Source of the DNA: DATJSJ01 sp035504175
Lineage (GTDB): Bacteria > Pseudomonadota > Alphaproteobacteria > Acetobacterales > Acetobacteraceae
Reading direction: 5' to 3'
DNA: 64,000 nt
Assembly (NCBI GenBank): GCA_035504175.1
Contig: DATJSJ010000120.1
Location: 1 to 64,000 of the forward strand
The first letter of the stretch is position 1. Each line of letters starts with the position of its first letter. This document shows positions 34,374 to 48,586 of this stretch, piece by piece. The translations under genes were made by a program, and so were the position numbers. The notes beneath the pieces are model-generated. The model worked only from the letters and a program-made list of their open reading frames with translations, made no database searches and was not told where the DNA came from.

Positions 34374-36391
34374 GCGTCCCGCCTCGCGGCATCCAACCCG
34401 GCGAGCCGCGCCGCCACGGCCGGATCGTCGAGCAGCGTTGCGGCCGGCCCGGGCAGGCGGCGCTGCCAGTTCGGATGCTCGTGCAGCGTGCCGGGCAGGT
34501 TCGGTTGCTCCGCGATCGCCAGCGCGTCCTCGACCGGCAGCAGCGCGAGCCGGCAGGAAGCGCGCCCGACATGTCGGGCGGCGGCGTCGCAGATCCGGTC
34601 GCCCGCCTCCGGCGCGGGCTCCTCTCCCTCCGCGGCGCCGCTCTCCCGCATGGCCTGCCAGAGCAGCGTGCGGTCACGTACTCGCTCGGCGCGCTCGCCG
34701 GCCTCGTCGCGCAGCAGGTCCAGGCGGGCGCGCCAGTCCAGGTCGCGGCCGCACCACCAGCCCGCAACCGTCGCGAGGTCGTGCGTGCTGGTCATCGCCG
34801 CCGCATCGCGCGTCCAGCGCGACGGCGGGCGGAAGCGTTCGCCGTCGCGCTCGAACCACAACACGCGCATGCCGATGATCCCGGCGCGCTGCAGCTGCGC
34901 GTGGAATCCCTCCGGCAGCGTGCCGAGGTCCTCGCCCAGCACCACCGCCCGGTGGCGGCGGCTCTCGAGTGCGACCAGGCGCAGCAGGTCCTGCACCGGG
35001 AAATGGAGATAGACCCCGTCCTTGGACAGCCAGCCCTCCGGCGCCACCCAGAGCCGCGCCAGTCCCATCGCATGATCGATCCGCACGCCGCCGGCATGGC
35101 GCAGGCTGGTGCGGAGCATCTCGAGGAAGGCGCCGTAGCCATGGGCGCGCAGCCCGCGCGGCGAGAAGGCGGTGATGCCCCAGTTCTGCCCCTCGCGACT
35201 CAGCAGGTCGGGCGGCGCCCCGATCACCAGGCCGAGCAGCGTCTGGCGCTGCCGGCTCCAGCTATGGCTGCCGCCGGCATCGGTGCCGACGGCGAGATCG
35301 GAGATCAGGCCGACCGGCATGCCGGCCGCGCGGGCCGCCTGCTGCGCCTGCCGCAGCCCGCGATCGGCGAGGAACTGGGCGAAGGCGTGGAAATCGACGG
35401 CCTCGGCGTGATCGCGCGCGAAGGCGGCGACCGCCGGGTTCGCCGGGTCGCAGAACTCCGCCGGCCAGCCGCGCCAGTTCCAGCGCGTGCGATCGGCGCC
35501 GAACAAGGCCTCGTGCAGTGCCTCGAAGCGGGCATGGGTTTCCAGCGTGTCGCCGAGCTCGGCGCGGAAGGCGGCGAGCTCGGCGCGCAGCGCCCCGTCG
35601 CCGCGCGCCCGCTCCCAGGCGCGGCGCAGCCTGGCGATGCGGGCGCGCGTCGCCGCCGGCCAGTCGAGCAGCGGCGCTGCCTCCAGGCGCTGTTCTTCGG
35701 CGCCTTGCGGATCGGGATCGTACGGGCCGGGATTGCCGCAGAGCACGTTCAGCGCCGCGCGGCTGGAGGGCGCGTAGGGGCTGAACCGGTCGGGGTCGGC
35801 GGTGAACTGCGCGTGCACCGGGCTGATCGCGACGGCGGCGGCCCCGTGCGATGCGGCGGCGGGCACGAAGTCTTGCAATGCGGCGAGGTCGCCGAGGCCG
35901 CCATCGCCCGCGCGACGCAGCGCGTAGAGCTGCACCGCGAGCCCCCAGGGCCGGCGTCCCGGCGCCGCCTCCTCGAGGCCGAAGCAGGCGCGCGGCGCCA
36001 CGGCCAGCGTGATCTCGCGATCGCCGAGCGCGAGCCGGTGATAGCCCGGCCGGTCGATCGCGGGCAGCGCCGCGCCGCCCGCCGCCGGCGCCGCCTCGCC
36101 CTCCAAGGCGCCGCCTTCCTCGAAGTCGAGGCGGAACCGTCCCGGCGCGACCGGCAGGATCGCCGGCTCGCCGCATTCCGCGGTGACCAGCGGCGGCAGG
36201 CTCGTCGCCTCCTGGCGCAATTGCGCGCGGCTGGCTTCGATCTGCGCCTCGCTCGCGGCCGGCAGGCCGAGTGTCGCCAGCACCGCGCGCAGCGTTTCCG
36301 GAATCACCTCGTGGTCGGCGCCGAAGGCGTCGCGCCAATGGAGCTGCAGCCCGGCCTCATGCGCCAGTGCGCGAAGCGCCGCGTCGCTCAC
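34370..36391 (-). CDS. malQ: 4-alpha-glucanotransferase (amylomaltase)
   Basis: A 673-residue GH77 enzyme that moves glucan segments between malto-oligosaccharides. After an N-terminal beta-rich domain come 'WGLAVQLYALRR', 'GIGDLAALQDF'-like 'GLGDLAALQDF', 'SPYAPSSR', 'GLISDLAVGTDAGGSHSW' (catalytic Asp), 'GGVRIDHAMGLARLW' and 'VVLGEDLGTLPEGF' (catalytic Glu), and later 'TSTHDLATVAGWW'. It probably conditions glucan chains for TreY/TreZ and GlgB/GlgE. The gene lies between treZ and treY, overlapping each by four bases. Confidence 0.93.
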   Translation of the reverse strand: MSDAALRALAHEAGLQLHWRDAFGADHEVIPETLRAVLATLGLPAASEAQIEASRAQLRQEATSLPPLVTAECGEPAILPVAPGRFRLDFEEGGALEGEAAPAAGGAALPAIDRPGYHRLALGDREITLAVAPRACFGLEEAAPGRRPWGLAVQLYALRRAGDGGLGDLAALQDFVPAAASHGAAAVAISPVHAQFTADPDRFSPYAPSSRAALNVLCGNPGPYDPDPQGAEEQRLEAAPLLDWPAATRARIARLRRAWERARGDGALRAELAAFRAELGDTLETHARFEALHEALFGADRTRWNWRGWPAEFCDPANPAVAAFARDHAEAVDFHAFAQFLADRGLRQAQQAARAAGMPVGLISDLAVGTDAGGSHSWSRQRQTLLGLVIGAPPDLLSREGQNWGITAFSPRGLRAHGYGAFLEMLRTSLRHAGGVRIDHAMGLARLWVAPEGWLSKDGVYLHFPVQDLLRLVALESRRHRAVVLGEDLGTLPEGFHAQLQRAGIIGMRVLWFERDGERFRPPSRWTRDAAAMTSTHDLATVAGWWCGRDLDWRARLDLLRDEAGERAERVRDRTLLWQAMRESGAAEGEEPAPEAGDRICDAAARHVGRASCRLALLPVEDALAIAEQPNLPGTLHEHPNWQRRLPGPAATLLDDPAVAARLAGLDAARRDA

Positions 36392-38154
36392 CGCGGCGGC
36401 TCCAGCAATGCGACCGCGCTGCGCGCCGGCAGCACGCCGCCTCGCAACACTTCGCCCGCCTCGCCGGTCGCATACAGCCGCTGGCCGTGCGCGGTCGCGG
36501 CGCTGGCCGGCTCAGGGCCGAGATTGAGCGCAATGGTGAGCAGCGCGGCATTGCCAAGGCGCCAGCGCGCCAGCACGGCGGCCTCACCCAGCACCTCGAC
36601 GCCCTCGCTGCGGCAGCCCGGGATGCCGGGGATGACGTAGTCGCGACGCAGCTCCAGCAGCTCGGCGTAGCGTCGCGCGATGGCCGAATCCGCGTCGTCC
36701 GGGATCGAGGCCGCGAAGGTCCCGGGCGCGTTCGGATCAGGGATCTGCTCGCGGCGGTGCGGGTCCTGGAAGGCGGCGAAATGGCGGAACTCGGCGCGGC
36801 GCCCGTCGCGCACCAGCTTCGCCAGTGTCTCCTCGTGGCTGGTGAAGTAGAGGAAGGGTCGGGCCGTGCCCCATTCCTCGCCCATGAACACGAGCGGCAC
36901 GAAGGGCGCGAGCAGCAGCAGCACGGTCGCGGCGTGCAGCGCGTCGGGCTTGGCGAGCGTCGTCAGCCGCTCGCCCAGCGCGCGGTTGCCGATCTGATCG
37001 TGGTTCTGCAGGCAGACCACGAAATCGGTGCTCGGCAGATGCGCGCTCGGCTCGCCGCGCGGCTGGCCGCTATGCGGGCTGATTTCGCCCTGATAGGCGA
37101 AGCCCTCGGCGAGGCAGCGCGCCAGAAGCCGCGTTGGCTCGCGGAAATCCTCGTAGTAGCCCTCGGTCTCGCCGGTCAGCAGCACGTGCAGGCAATGGTG
37201 AAAATCGTCCGCCCATTGCGCGTCGAACCCCGACCCGTCGGGCGTCTGGCGCAAATGGTGCGCGGCATTGCCCTCGTGCTCCAATACGAGATGCACGTGG
37301 CGGCTGGGCCCGGTTGCGGCGCGGATCGCGGCCGCCATCTCGTCGAGGAAATCCGGCTCCGAGATCGCGTGCACCGCATCGAAGCGCAGCCCGTCGAAGC
37401 GATACTCCTCCAGCCAGTAGAGCGCGTTGACGATGAAGAAATCGCGCACCTCGTGGCGGCGAAAATCGATCGCGGCACCCCAGGGCGTCTCGATGTCGTC
37501 GCGGAAGAATGGTGCGGCGTAGGCGTGCAGATAGTTCCCGTCCGGGCCGAAATGATTGTACACGACGTCGAGCAGCACCATCAGCCCGAGCCCGTGCGCC
37601 GCATCGATCAGCGCTTTCAACGCCTCGGGCGGGCCGTAGGCGGCATCCGGCGCGAAGGGCAGCACGCCGTCATAGCCCCAGTTGCGCGGCCCCGGGAAAT
37701 CCGCGACCGGCATCAGCTCGATCGCGGTGAAGCCGAGATCGCGCAGCCGCGGCAGCCGCGCCCGGACGCCGTCGAAGCCGCCCAGCGCGCCGACATGCAG
37801 CTCGTTGATCACCGCCTCGTGCCAGGGTCGGCCCTGCCAGTCGGCGTGCTGCCACTGATAGGCGCGGGGATCGACCACCAGGCTTTCGTCGTGCACGTCG
37901 CCGGCCTGGGCACGCGAGGCGGGATCGGGCACGCGCAGGCCGCGGGGCAGCCGGTAGGCGTAGCGGCTCCCGGGCGGGGCTGGCGCGGTGGCACTGAACC
38001 AGCCACCCGGTTCCGGCTGCATCGCGACCGGTGCCTGGCCCGCGATCTCCAGACTGACGTGCGCGGCCGACGGCGCCCAGAGGCGGAACCGCGTGGCGCC
38101 GTCCGGCCGCGGCTCGGCGCCGAAGGGAAGTGCCATGGCGAAGCGGTCGGTCAT
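36388..38154 (-). CDS. treZ: Malto-oligosyltrehalose trehalohydrolase
   Basis: A 588-residue GH13 hydrolase that releases trehalose from malto-oligosyltrehalose made by TreY. It has an N-terminal CBM48/E-set domain ('RFRLWAPSAAHVSLEI'), the barrel motifs 'LLDVVYNHFGPDGNYL', 'FDGLRFDAVHAI' (catalytic Asp), 'HLVLEHEGN' (catalytic Glu) and 'LQNHDQIGNRALGERL', and a late 'FVPLVFMGEEWG'. ATG at 38154 was chosen with GGAG seven bases upstream; an upstream in-frame extension is Arg/Pro-rich and unlikely. It follows glgB after 28 bases and overlaps malQ by four. Confidence 0.94.
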   Translation of the reverse strand: MTDRFAMALPFGAEPRPDGATRFRLWAPSAAHVSLEIAGQAPVAMQPEPGGWFSATAPAPPGSRYAYRLPRGLRVPDPASRAQAGDVHDESLVVDPRAYQWQHADWQGRPWHEAVINELHVGALGGFDGVRARLPRLRDLGFTAIELMPVADFPGPRNWGYDGVLPFAPDAAYGPPEALKALIDAAHGLGLMVLLDVVYNHFGPDGNYLHAYAAPFFRDDIETPWGAAIDFRRHEVRDFFIVNALYWLEEYRFDGLRFDAVHAISEPDFLDEMAAAIRAATGPSRHVHLVLEHEGNAAHHLRQTPDGSGFDAQWADDFHHCLHVLLTGETEGYYEDFREPTRLLARCLAEGFAYQGEISPHSGQPRGEPSAHLPSTDFVVCLQNHDQIGNRALGERLTTLAKPDALHAATVLLLLAPFVPLVFMGEEWGTARPFLYFTSHEETLAKLVRDGRRAEFRHFAAFQDPHRREQIPDPNAPGTFAASIPDDADSAIARRYAELLELRRDYVIPGIPGCRSEGVEVLGEAAVLARWRLGNAALLTIALNLGPEPASAATAHGQRLYATGEAGEVLRGGVLPARSAVALLEPPR

Positions 38155-38182
38155 GCCAGGCTCCGGCCGGGCGCGACCAGGT

Positions 38183-43664
<5,482 letters not shown>

Positions 43665-43686
43665 GATCCTCTCACGGGAACTGGCT

Positions 43687-46600
43687 TCACGCGGCGGGCC
43701 GGACCCGCCAGATGACATACGGGCGATCCGGGGTCAGCCGCAGCCTTTGCGTCTTGCCCTGCCAGGCGAGGCGGCCGCCTCCGACCAGATCCTCGCCTTC
43801 GAGCGCGGCGCCGTCGGGCAGGCCCCAGCGCCAGAGCGGCAGCTCGAAATCCGCCTCCTGCGGCTGGTGCGGATCGAGGCTGACCGCGATCAGCACGACG
43901 TTCGACCGGTCCGGCGTCGCCTTCTCGTAGTAGAGGATGACATCGTTGAAGGCGTTCAGGAAGGTGACGCCGAGATGCGTCTGCAACGCCGGGTTCAGCG
44001 CGCGGACGCGGTTGAGCCGGGTGATCTCCGGCACGATGTTGCCGGGCCGCTGCCAGTCCCAGGCACGGATCTCGTATTTCTCGCTGTCCTGGTACTCCTC
44101 GCGCCCCGGCAGGGCGCGGCTTTCGCCCAGCTCGAAGCCGCTGTAGACGCCCCACAGCCCGGACAGGGTCGCCGCCAGCGCGGCGCGGATCAGGAACCCG
44201 GCGCGGCCGGAGGATTGCAGGAACACCGGGTTGATGTCCGGCGTGTTGACGAAGAGGTGCGGCCGGAAGAACTCGCGCGGCGGCCCGTCGGCGAGCTCGG
44301 TGAAGTAGGCAGCGAGCTCGGCCTTGGTGTTGCGCCAGGTGAAGTACGTGTAGGACTGGGAGAACCCGACCTTCGCCAGCCGGTACATCACCTTCGGCCG
44401 AGTGAACGCCTCGGCGAGGAAGATCGCATCAGGGTAGCGTGCGCGGACCTCGCCGATCATCCATTGCCAGAACGGCAGCGGCTTGGTGTGCGGGTTGTCG
44501 ACACGGAACAGCCGCACCCCCTGCCCGGCCCAGAACAGCACGACGTCGCACAACGCGAGCCAGAGATCCGGGATCGCGTCGTCGGCGTAGAAATCGACGT
44601 TGACGATGTCCTCGTATTTCTTCGGCGGGTTCTCGGCGTAGCGCAGCGACCCGTCCGGCCGCCAGTCGAACCAGCCTTTGTGCGCGCGCAGCCAGGGATG
44701 GTCGGGCGAGCACTGGATGGCGAAGTCGATCGCGATCTCCAGCCCGTGCTCCGCCGCCGCGGCGATCAGCCGGCGGAAATCCTCGAGCGTGCCGAGCTCG
44801 GGGTGCAGCGCATCGTGCCCGCCCTCCTCGCCGCCGATCGCGTACGGGCTGCCGGGATCGTCCGGCCCGGCCCGCAGCGAATTGTTCCGCCCCTTGCGAT
44901 TGGTGCGGCCGATCGGATGGATCGGCGGGAAATACAGCACGTCGAAATGCATCGCGCGGATGCGCGGCAGATGCCGGATGACGTCGTCGAAATTGCCGTG
45001 CCGGTGCGGGTCGTCGCTCATCGAGCGCGGGAAGATCTCGTACCAGCTCGCGGTGCGGGCGGCGGTCCGCTCCGCCTCGACCGCGATCGCCTCGCCGGTC
45101 ACGGCGAACGGGCGGTCATCCGCCGCCGCCATCAGCGCCGCGGTGTCCTCCGCCAGCAGCTGGTCGCGCCGTCCCGGCTCGCCGGCCACTTCCAGCGCCG
45201 ACATCAGCCGGCCGAGCGCCTTGTCGCGCGCCGCGGCGCGGGCGACCATCTGCCGGCCTTCTTCGATTTCCAGCGTGGTCGGCACCCCGGCGGCATGCTT
45301 CTTCGCCAGCTCGTCGCGGAAGCTTGCGAAGGCGTCGCGCCAGGCCACGACGCGATACCACCAACGGCCGAGATGGCGCAGCGGAAAGCTCGCCTGCCAG
45401 CGGTCGTTGCCGAGCGGGCGCATCCGCGCCTCCTGCCAGGCGGTCTCGCCCGGGCCGCGCCATTGCAGCGCCACGCCCAGCTTGTCATGCCCGTCGCAGA
45501 TCACGTCGGCCTCGACGGCGACCAGCTCGCCGAGCACGCGCTTGACGCCGACCGCGAGCCCCGCGACCCGCGGGGCGATGTCCTCGATCGCGATCCGCGG
45601 CGCCCGCGTCGCCTCGGTCGCGCCTTGCCGATCGAGCGGCGCCGCGGCGGCGGCCTGGGTCACCGGCCGCCCGGCGCGGTAGAGCCGCACTTCCCCGGGG
45701 GCGAGCCCTAGCTCCGGCGCATCGTCGAGCGAGCCGCCGTCGCCGTCGAGCAGCGGGCGGAAATCGGTGAACTCGCCGCCGATCGCGGACAGCAGTTGCG
45801 GCACCGCGACCACCCGCCGGTGCGCCGCATCGGCGTTGGCAAGCAGCAGCGCCGCCTGGCTGGCACGGCGCGCATCCGCCGCGTCGGCGCGGAGCAACGC
45901 GAGCGCACCGCCGTCGCTGCCCGCCAGCAGGCGCGGCGGACGGGGCGCCCGCAGCGCCGGCTCCTGCCGGATCGCGGCGTTCAGCCGGGTGATCTCGGCG
46001 CAGAAATCGACCGCCGCGCCCTCGCGCAGCGCCTGCGGCAGCACCGGCCCCTCAATGCCGTCCCAGGCCCCGGCGCCGTGGCCGGTCTCGAGCCCCATGG
46101 GCAGCATCCAGCCGCTGCCGAGGCCGGCGGCGAAGCGTACCGCGCGACGCAGCTGCCGTTCGCGCAGCACCGGATGGTGCGAGAGCTGCACCATCTCGGG
46201 GCCGTCCGGCGCCTGCGGGCAAACCAGCAGCGGTGCGACCTCGCCGAGCAGCTCGATCTCCTGCCACAGCCAGTCGCTGTGCCAGTCCCACCAGGGCAGC
46301 GAGGGCACCGCGAAATCGAGACCGGTGCCACCGAGCCCGGCCAGCGCCTCCCAGGCGATCCCGGGCGTCCAGGCGATCAGCATCAGCCCCGGGCAGGCGA
46401 GCCGCAGCCCGTCCAGCAACGGGTGCAGTGCCGGCGACGGCACGCGCCGCAATCCCATCAGGCGCAGCCCGGCGACGCCGGATTGCGCCCAGCCGGCGGC
46501 CTGCCCGCCCCACCATTCGGCCAGCCGGCGCGCCGCGTCGGGCCCATCCAGTCGGGCGAGGGCGACGTCACCGGTCTCGACCGGGTGGCGCGGATCGGGC

Positions 46601-47028
46601 AGGGCGACGAGATCGGGCGGCGCGAACAGCTCCGACGCTTCACCGGCCAGCCGGCCATGCGCATCGATCCGGTCGAGCACCACGTCGAGCAGCAGACCGA
46701 GGCCACGCGCGCGGGCCCGGCGCGCCAGGTCCGCCAGGGCTTCGCCGGCCGGGCCGGAGCCGACCGCCGGATGCAGGACGGCGGGATCGGCCAGCAGCCG
46801 CTCGCCCGCATGGCGGGTCGCCGCGAACGGCACCGGCAGCAGCACATGGTCGAAGCCGAGCCCGGCGGCGTGGTCGAGCCACGAATCGGTCTCGGCACCC
46901 GGGGCGAGACGGGCGAGATCGAGGGCATAAATCCTGGGACCGACTCGGGTGGACGGATCGGGCATGGGATCAGGCAATCCCTGCTGTGGTCGGGACGGTG
47001 CGGCGTCGCGGCCGGACGGGTCTGGCAT
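43687..47028 (-). CDS. glgE: Maltosyltransferase GlgE with a long N-terminal amylase-like extension
   Basis: GlgE transfers maltose from maltose 1-phosphate to growing alpha-1,4-glucan. The GlgE core occupies about residues 478-1113: 'VKRVLGELVAVEADVICDGHDKL', 'WYEIFPRSMSDDPHRHGNF', 'DVLYFPPIHPIGRTNRKGRNN', 'IDFAIQCSPDHPW', 'RVDNPHTKPLPFW' (nucleophile Asp) and 'FLAEAFTRPKVM' (acid Glu). Ahead of it lie some 475 extra residues with barrel-like fragments ('YALDLARL', 'GLGLLLDVVLDRID', 'VAGLRLMGLRRVP') and no clear catalytic triad, probably a degenerate GH13-like domain. ATG at 47028 is the best long start; ATG at 46965, 21 codons later, is possible and follows a repeated 'MPDPS' peptide. It heads the seven-gene operon and lies next to phyR. 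Confidence 0.9.
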   Translation of the reverse strand: MPDPSGRDAAPSRPQQGLPDPMPDPSTRVGPRIYALDLARLAPGAETDSWLDHAAGLGFDHVLLPVPFAATRHAGERLLADPAVLHPAVGSGPAGEALADLARRARARGLGLLLDVVLDRIDAHGRLAGEASELFAPPDLVALPDPRHPVETGDVALARLDGPDAARRLAEWWGGQAAGWAQSGVAGLRLMGLRRVPSPALHPLLDGLRLACPGLMLIAWTPGIAWEALAGLGGTGLDFAVPSLPWWDWHSDWLWQEIELLGEVAPLLVCPQAPDGPEMVQLSHHPVLRERQLRRAVRFAAGLGSGWMLPMGLETGHGAGAWDGIEGPVLPQALREGAAVDFCAEITRLNAAIRQEPALRAPRPPRLLAGSDGGALALLRADAADARRASQAALLLANADAAHRRVVAVPQLLSAIGGEFTDFRPLLDGDGGSLDDAPELGLAPGEVRLYRAGRPVTQAAAAAPLDRQGATEATRAPRIAIEDIAPRVAGLAVGVKRVLGELVAVEADVICDGHDKLGVALQWRGPGETAWQEARMRPLGNDRWQASFPLRHLGRWWYRVVAWRDAFASFRDELAKKHAAGVPTTLEIEEGRQMVARAAARDKALGRLMSALEVAGEPGRRDQLLAEDTAALMAAADDRPFAVTGEAIAVEAERTAARTASWYEIFPRSMSDDPHRHGNFDDVIRHLPRIRAMHFDVLYFPPIHPIGRTNRKGRNNSLRAGPDDPGSPYAIGGEEGGHDALHPELGTLEDFRRLIAAAAEHGLEIAIDFAIQCSPDHPWLRAHKGWFDWRPDGSLRYAENPPKKYEDIVNVDFYADDAIPDLWLALCDVVLFWAGQGVRLFRVDNPHTKPLPFWQWMIGEVRARYPDAIFLAEAFTRPKVMYRLAKVGFSQSYTYFTWRNTKAELAAYFTELADGPPREFFRPHLFVNTPDINPVFLQSSGRAGFLIRAALAATLSGLWGVYSGFELGESRALPGREEYQDSEKYEIRAWDWQRPGNIVPEITRLNRVRALNPALQTHLGVTFLNAFNDVILYYEKATPDRSNVVLIAVSLDPHQPQEADFELPLWRWGLPDGAALEGEDLVGGGRLAWQGKTQRLRLTPDRPYVIWRVRPAA

Positions 47029-47109
47029 CACTGACTCGCGACGGGGATCAGTGGCAAGAGCGCACCGATCCGCGAGCGGTTGCCTGGATCGGTCGGCGTT
47101 TGCCGTCCC

Positions 47110-47128
47110 GACCGCAGGCACCGCGGTC
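47110..47128. terminator. Short stem-loop directly after the phyR stop
   Basis: Arms GACCGC (47110-47115) and GCGGTC (47123-47128) with a 7-base loop, abutting the phyR stop codon. No T-run. It could partly terminate phyR transcription before glgE or structure the glgE leader. Confidence 0.3.
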
Positions 47129-47875
47129 TCAGCCGAGACTGACGCCGCCCGTCACCGCCTGATACGTTGCGATCGCCAGCGCCAGCGGCTCGAACGGCTT
47201 GGTGATCACGAAGGCCGGTTCGACCGCCTCCCCGGTGAGCAGCCGCTCGGGGTAGGCGGTGACGAAGATCACGGGTGCGTGATGGATCTTTCCGATCCGC
47301 GCCACGGCGGTGCTGCCGTCACCGCCATGACCGAGATTGATGTCGGCCAGGATCAGCCCCGGCCGCGTCCGCCGCGCGAGGTCGATCGCCTCCGGCTCGC
47401 TGGATGCGACGCCCACGACGCGGTGGCCGCAGCTCTGCACCAGCTCCTCGATGTCCATGGCGATGATCGGCTCGTCCTCGATGATCAGCACGTCGGTGGC
47501 GGCGGCCGCGTGCAGCCGCTCGCGCGCTTCGTGCAGCTCAGCCGCGGCCTGGGCCGGGGCGATCCCGAGAATTGCCGCCGCGTCGTCGAGTGCCACTTCC
47601 TCGAGCGTGGTGAGCAGCAGCAATTGCCGCTGACGCATCGACAGCGCTTCCGGACCGGTGGTGGGCAGGGTGCCCTGCCTGCCGGCATCGAACCGGCTCG
47701 TGACGGCCTGATAGAGCAGCAGGCGGGGATCGCCCGCGGGACCGGCCTCGATGATCGCGCGCAGGCTGTCCGCCACCAGCCGATCGCCCAGCCCCTGGTT
47801 GCCGGTCAGGGCACGGGCATACCGCCGCGCGTAAGGAAGCGCGCGAATCAGCTCTTCGCGGTGGATCGAGCTCAT
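47129..47875 (-). CDS. phyR: PhyR, general stress response anti-anti-sigma response regulator
   Basis: A 248-residue protein with the unique PhyR layout. Residues 1-120 form a sigma-factor mimic ('LIRALPYARRYARALTGNQGLGD', 'LLLLTTLEEVALDDAAAILGI', lacking DNA-binding residues). Residues 128-245 form a receiver domain ('VLIIEDEPIIAMDIEELV', phospho-acceptor Asp in 'ILADINLG', 'FVTAYPERL', 'FVITKPFEP'). When phosphorylated, the mimic binds NepR and frees EcfG sigma factors to transcribe stress genes. ATG at 47875 was preferred over a TTG two codons upstream because GGAAGG lies nine bases before it. The gene is divergent from the sigma-nepR-kinase group and co-directional with glgE. Confidence 0.94.
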   Translation of the reverse strand: MSSIHREELIRALPYARRYARALTGNQGLGDRLVADSLRAIIEAGPAGDPRLLLYQAVTSRFDAGRQGTLPTTGPEALSMRQRQLLLLTTLEEVALDDAAAILGIAPAQAAAELHEARERLHAAAATDVLIIEDEPIIAMDIEELVQSCGHRVVGVASSEPEAIDLARRTRPGLILADINLGHGGDGSTAVARIGKIHHAPVIFVTAYPERLLTGEAVEPAFVITKPFEPLALAIATYQAVTGGVSLG

Positions 47876-47879
47876 CAGC

Positions 47880-47909
47880 AACTACCTTCCAGCCAACTAC
47901 CTTCCAGCC
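47880..47909. repeat. Perfect 15-base tandem duplication at the phyR ribosome-binding site
   Basis: The unit AACTACCTTCCAGCC occurs twice head to tail (47880-47894 and 47895-47909). On the phyR strand each copy carries GGAAGG, so the duplication provides two candidate Shine-Dalgarno sites, the nearer one nine bases from ATG. Confidence 0.75.
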
Positions 47910-47950
47910 GGCCGCGCGTTGACCCGGCGGCGAGATCAGAGGGTGACATC

Positions 47951-48481
47951 TTGGGGGCGGGCTCGCGAGAGGATTTCACGCCGGACGATCTGCATGGCGC
48001 GATCGCGGCGCTGCTGCCGGATCTGCGCGCCTTCGCGCGCTTCCTGGTCCGCGGCCGCGGCGAGGCGGACGATCTGGTGCAGGATACGTTGGTACGGGCA
48101 CTGTCGGCGCTGGCGCAGTTCACCCCGGGCACGCATCTCAAAGCCTGGTTGTTCACGATTCTGCGAAACACGTTCTACGAACAGGCACGTCGCCGCCGGC
48201 GCGAACATGCAGCGCTGCAACAGCAACGGCCGGCCGAACCGGGGCCGCTGCACCAGGCGGGAGCCGCGGAGATCGCCGAACTGGACCGTCTGCTCTGGCG
48301 CCTGCCGCCGGTGCAGCGCGAGGCGCTGGTCCTGGTCGGCGCGCAGGAGCTGACCTACGAGGAGGCGGCAGCGATTTGCGCGGTCCCGGTCGGCACCATG
48401 AAGGCGCGGGTCTCGCGCGGCCGCCACCAGCTCGCGCGTCTCGCGGCGGGGGAGGAGGCGCTGCCGGCCGCGGAGCAGTGA
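47951..48481 (+). CDS. ecfG: ECF sigma factor, EcfG type (first copy)
   Basis: A 176-residue sigma-70 family factor of the ECF15/EcfG group. Region 2 reads 'LPDLRAFARFLVRGRGEADDLVQDTLVRAL' over 20-50, then 'FTPGTHLKAWLFTILRNTFYEQARRRRRE', a hallmark of EcfG. Region 4 reads 'LPPVQREALVLVGAQELTYEEAAAICAVPVGTMKARVSRGRHQL'. It directs transcription of the general stress regulon and is held by NepR until PhyR is phosphorylated. TTG at 47951 is the only suitable start, with AGAGGG seven to eight bases upstream; no earlier in-frame ATG or GTG lies in this intergenic space. It is divergent from phyR, 75 bases away. Confidence 0.9.
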   Translation: MGAGSREDFTPDDLHGAIAALLPDLRAFARFLVRGRGEADDLVQDTLVRALSALAQFTPGTHLKAWLFTILRNTFYEQARRRRREHAALQQQRPAEPGPLHQAGAAEIAELDRLLWRLPPVQREALVLVGAQELTYEEAAAICAVPVGTMKARVSRGRHQLARLAAGEEALPAAEQ

Positions 48482-48586
48482 GCCCCCTCGGCGCCGCCCC
48501 AAGCCGCCTCCCGGCTTCGTGAAGCACGCGAGGCAACCCTTTGCGCCGGCGCGGCATTGCTCGGTCATGGCCATTGGGGACAGGAA

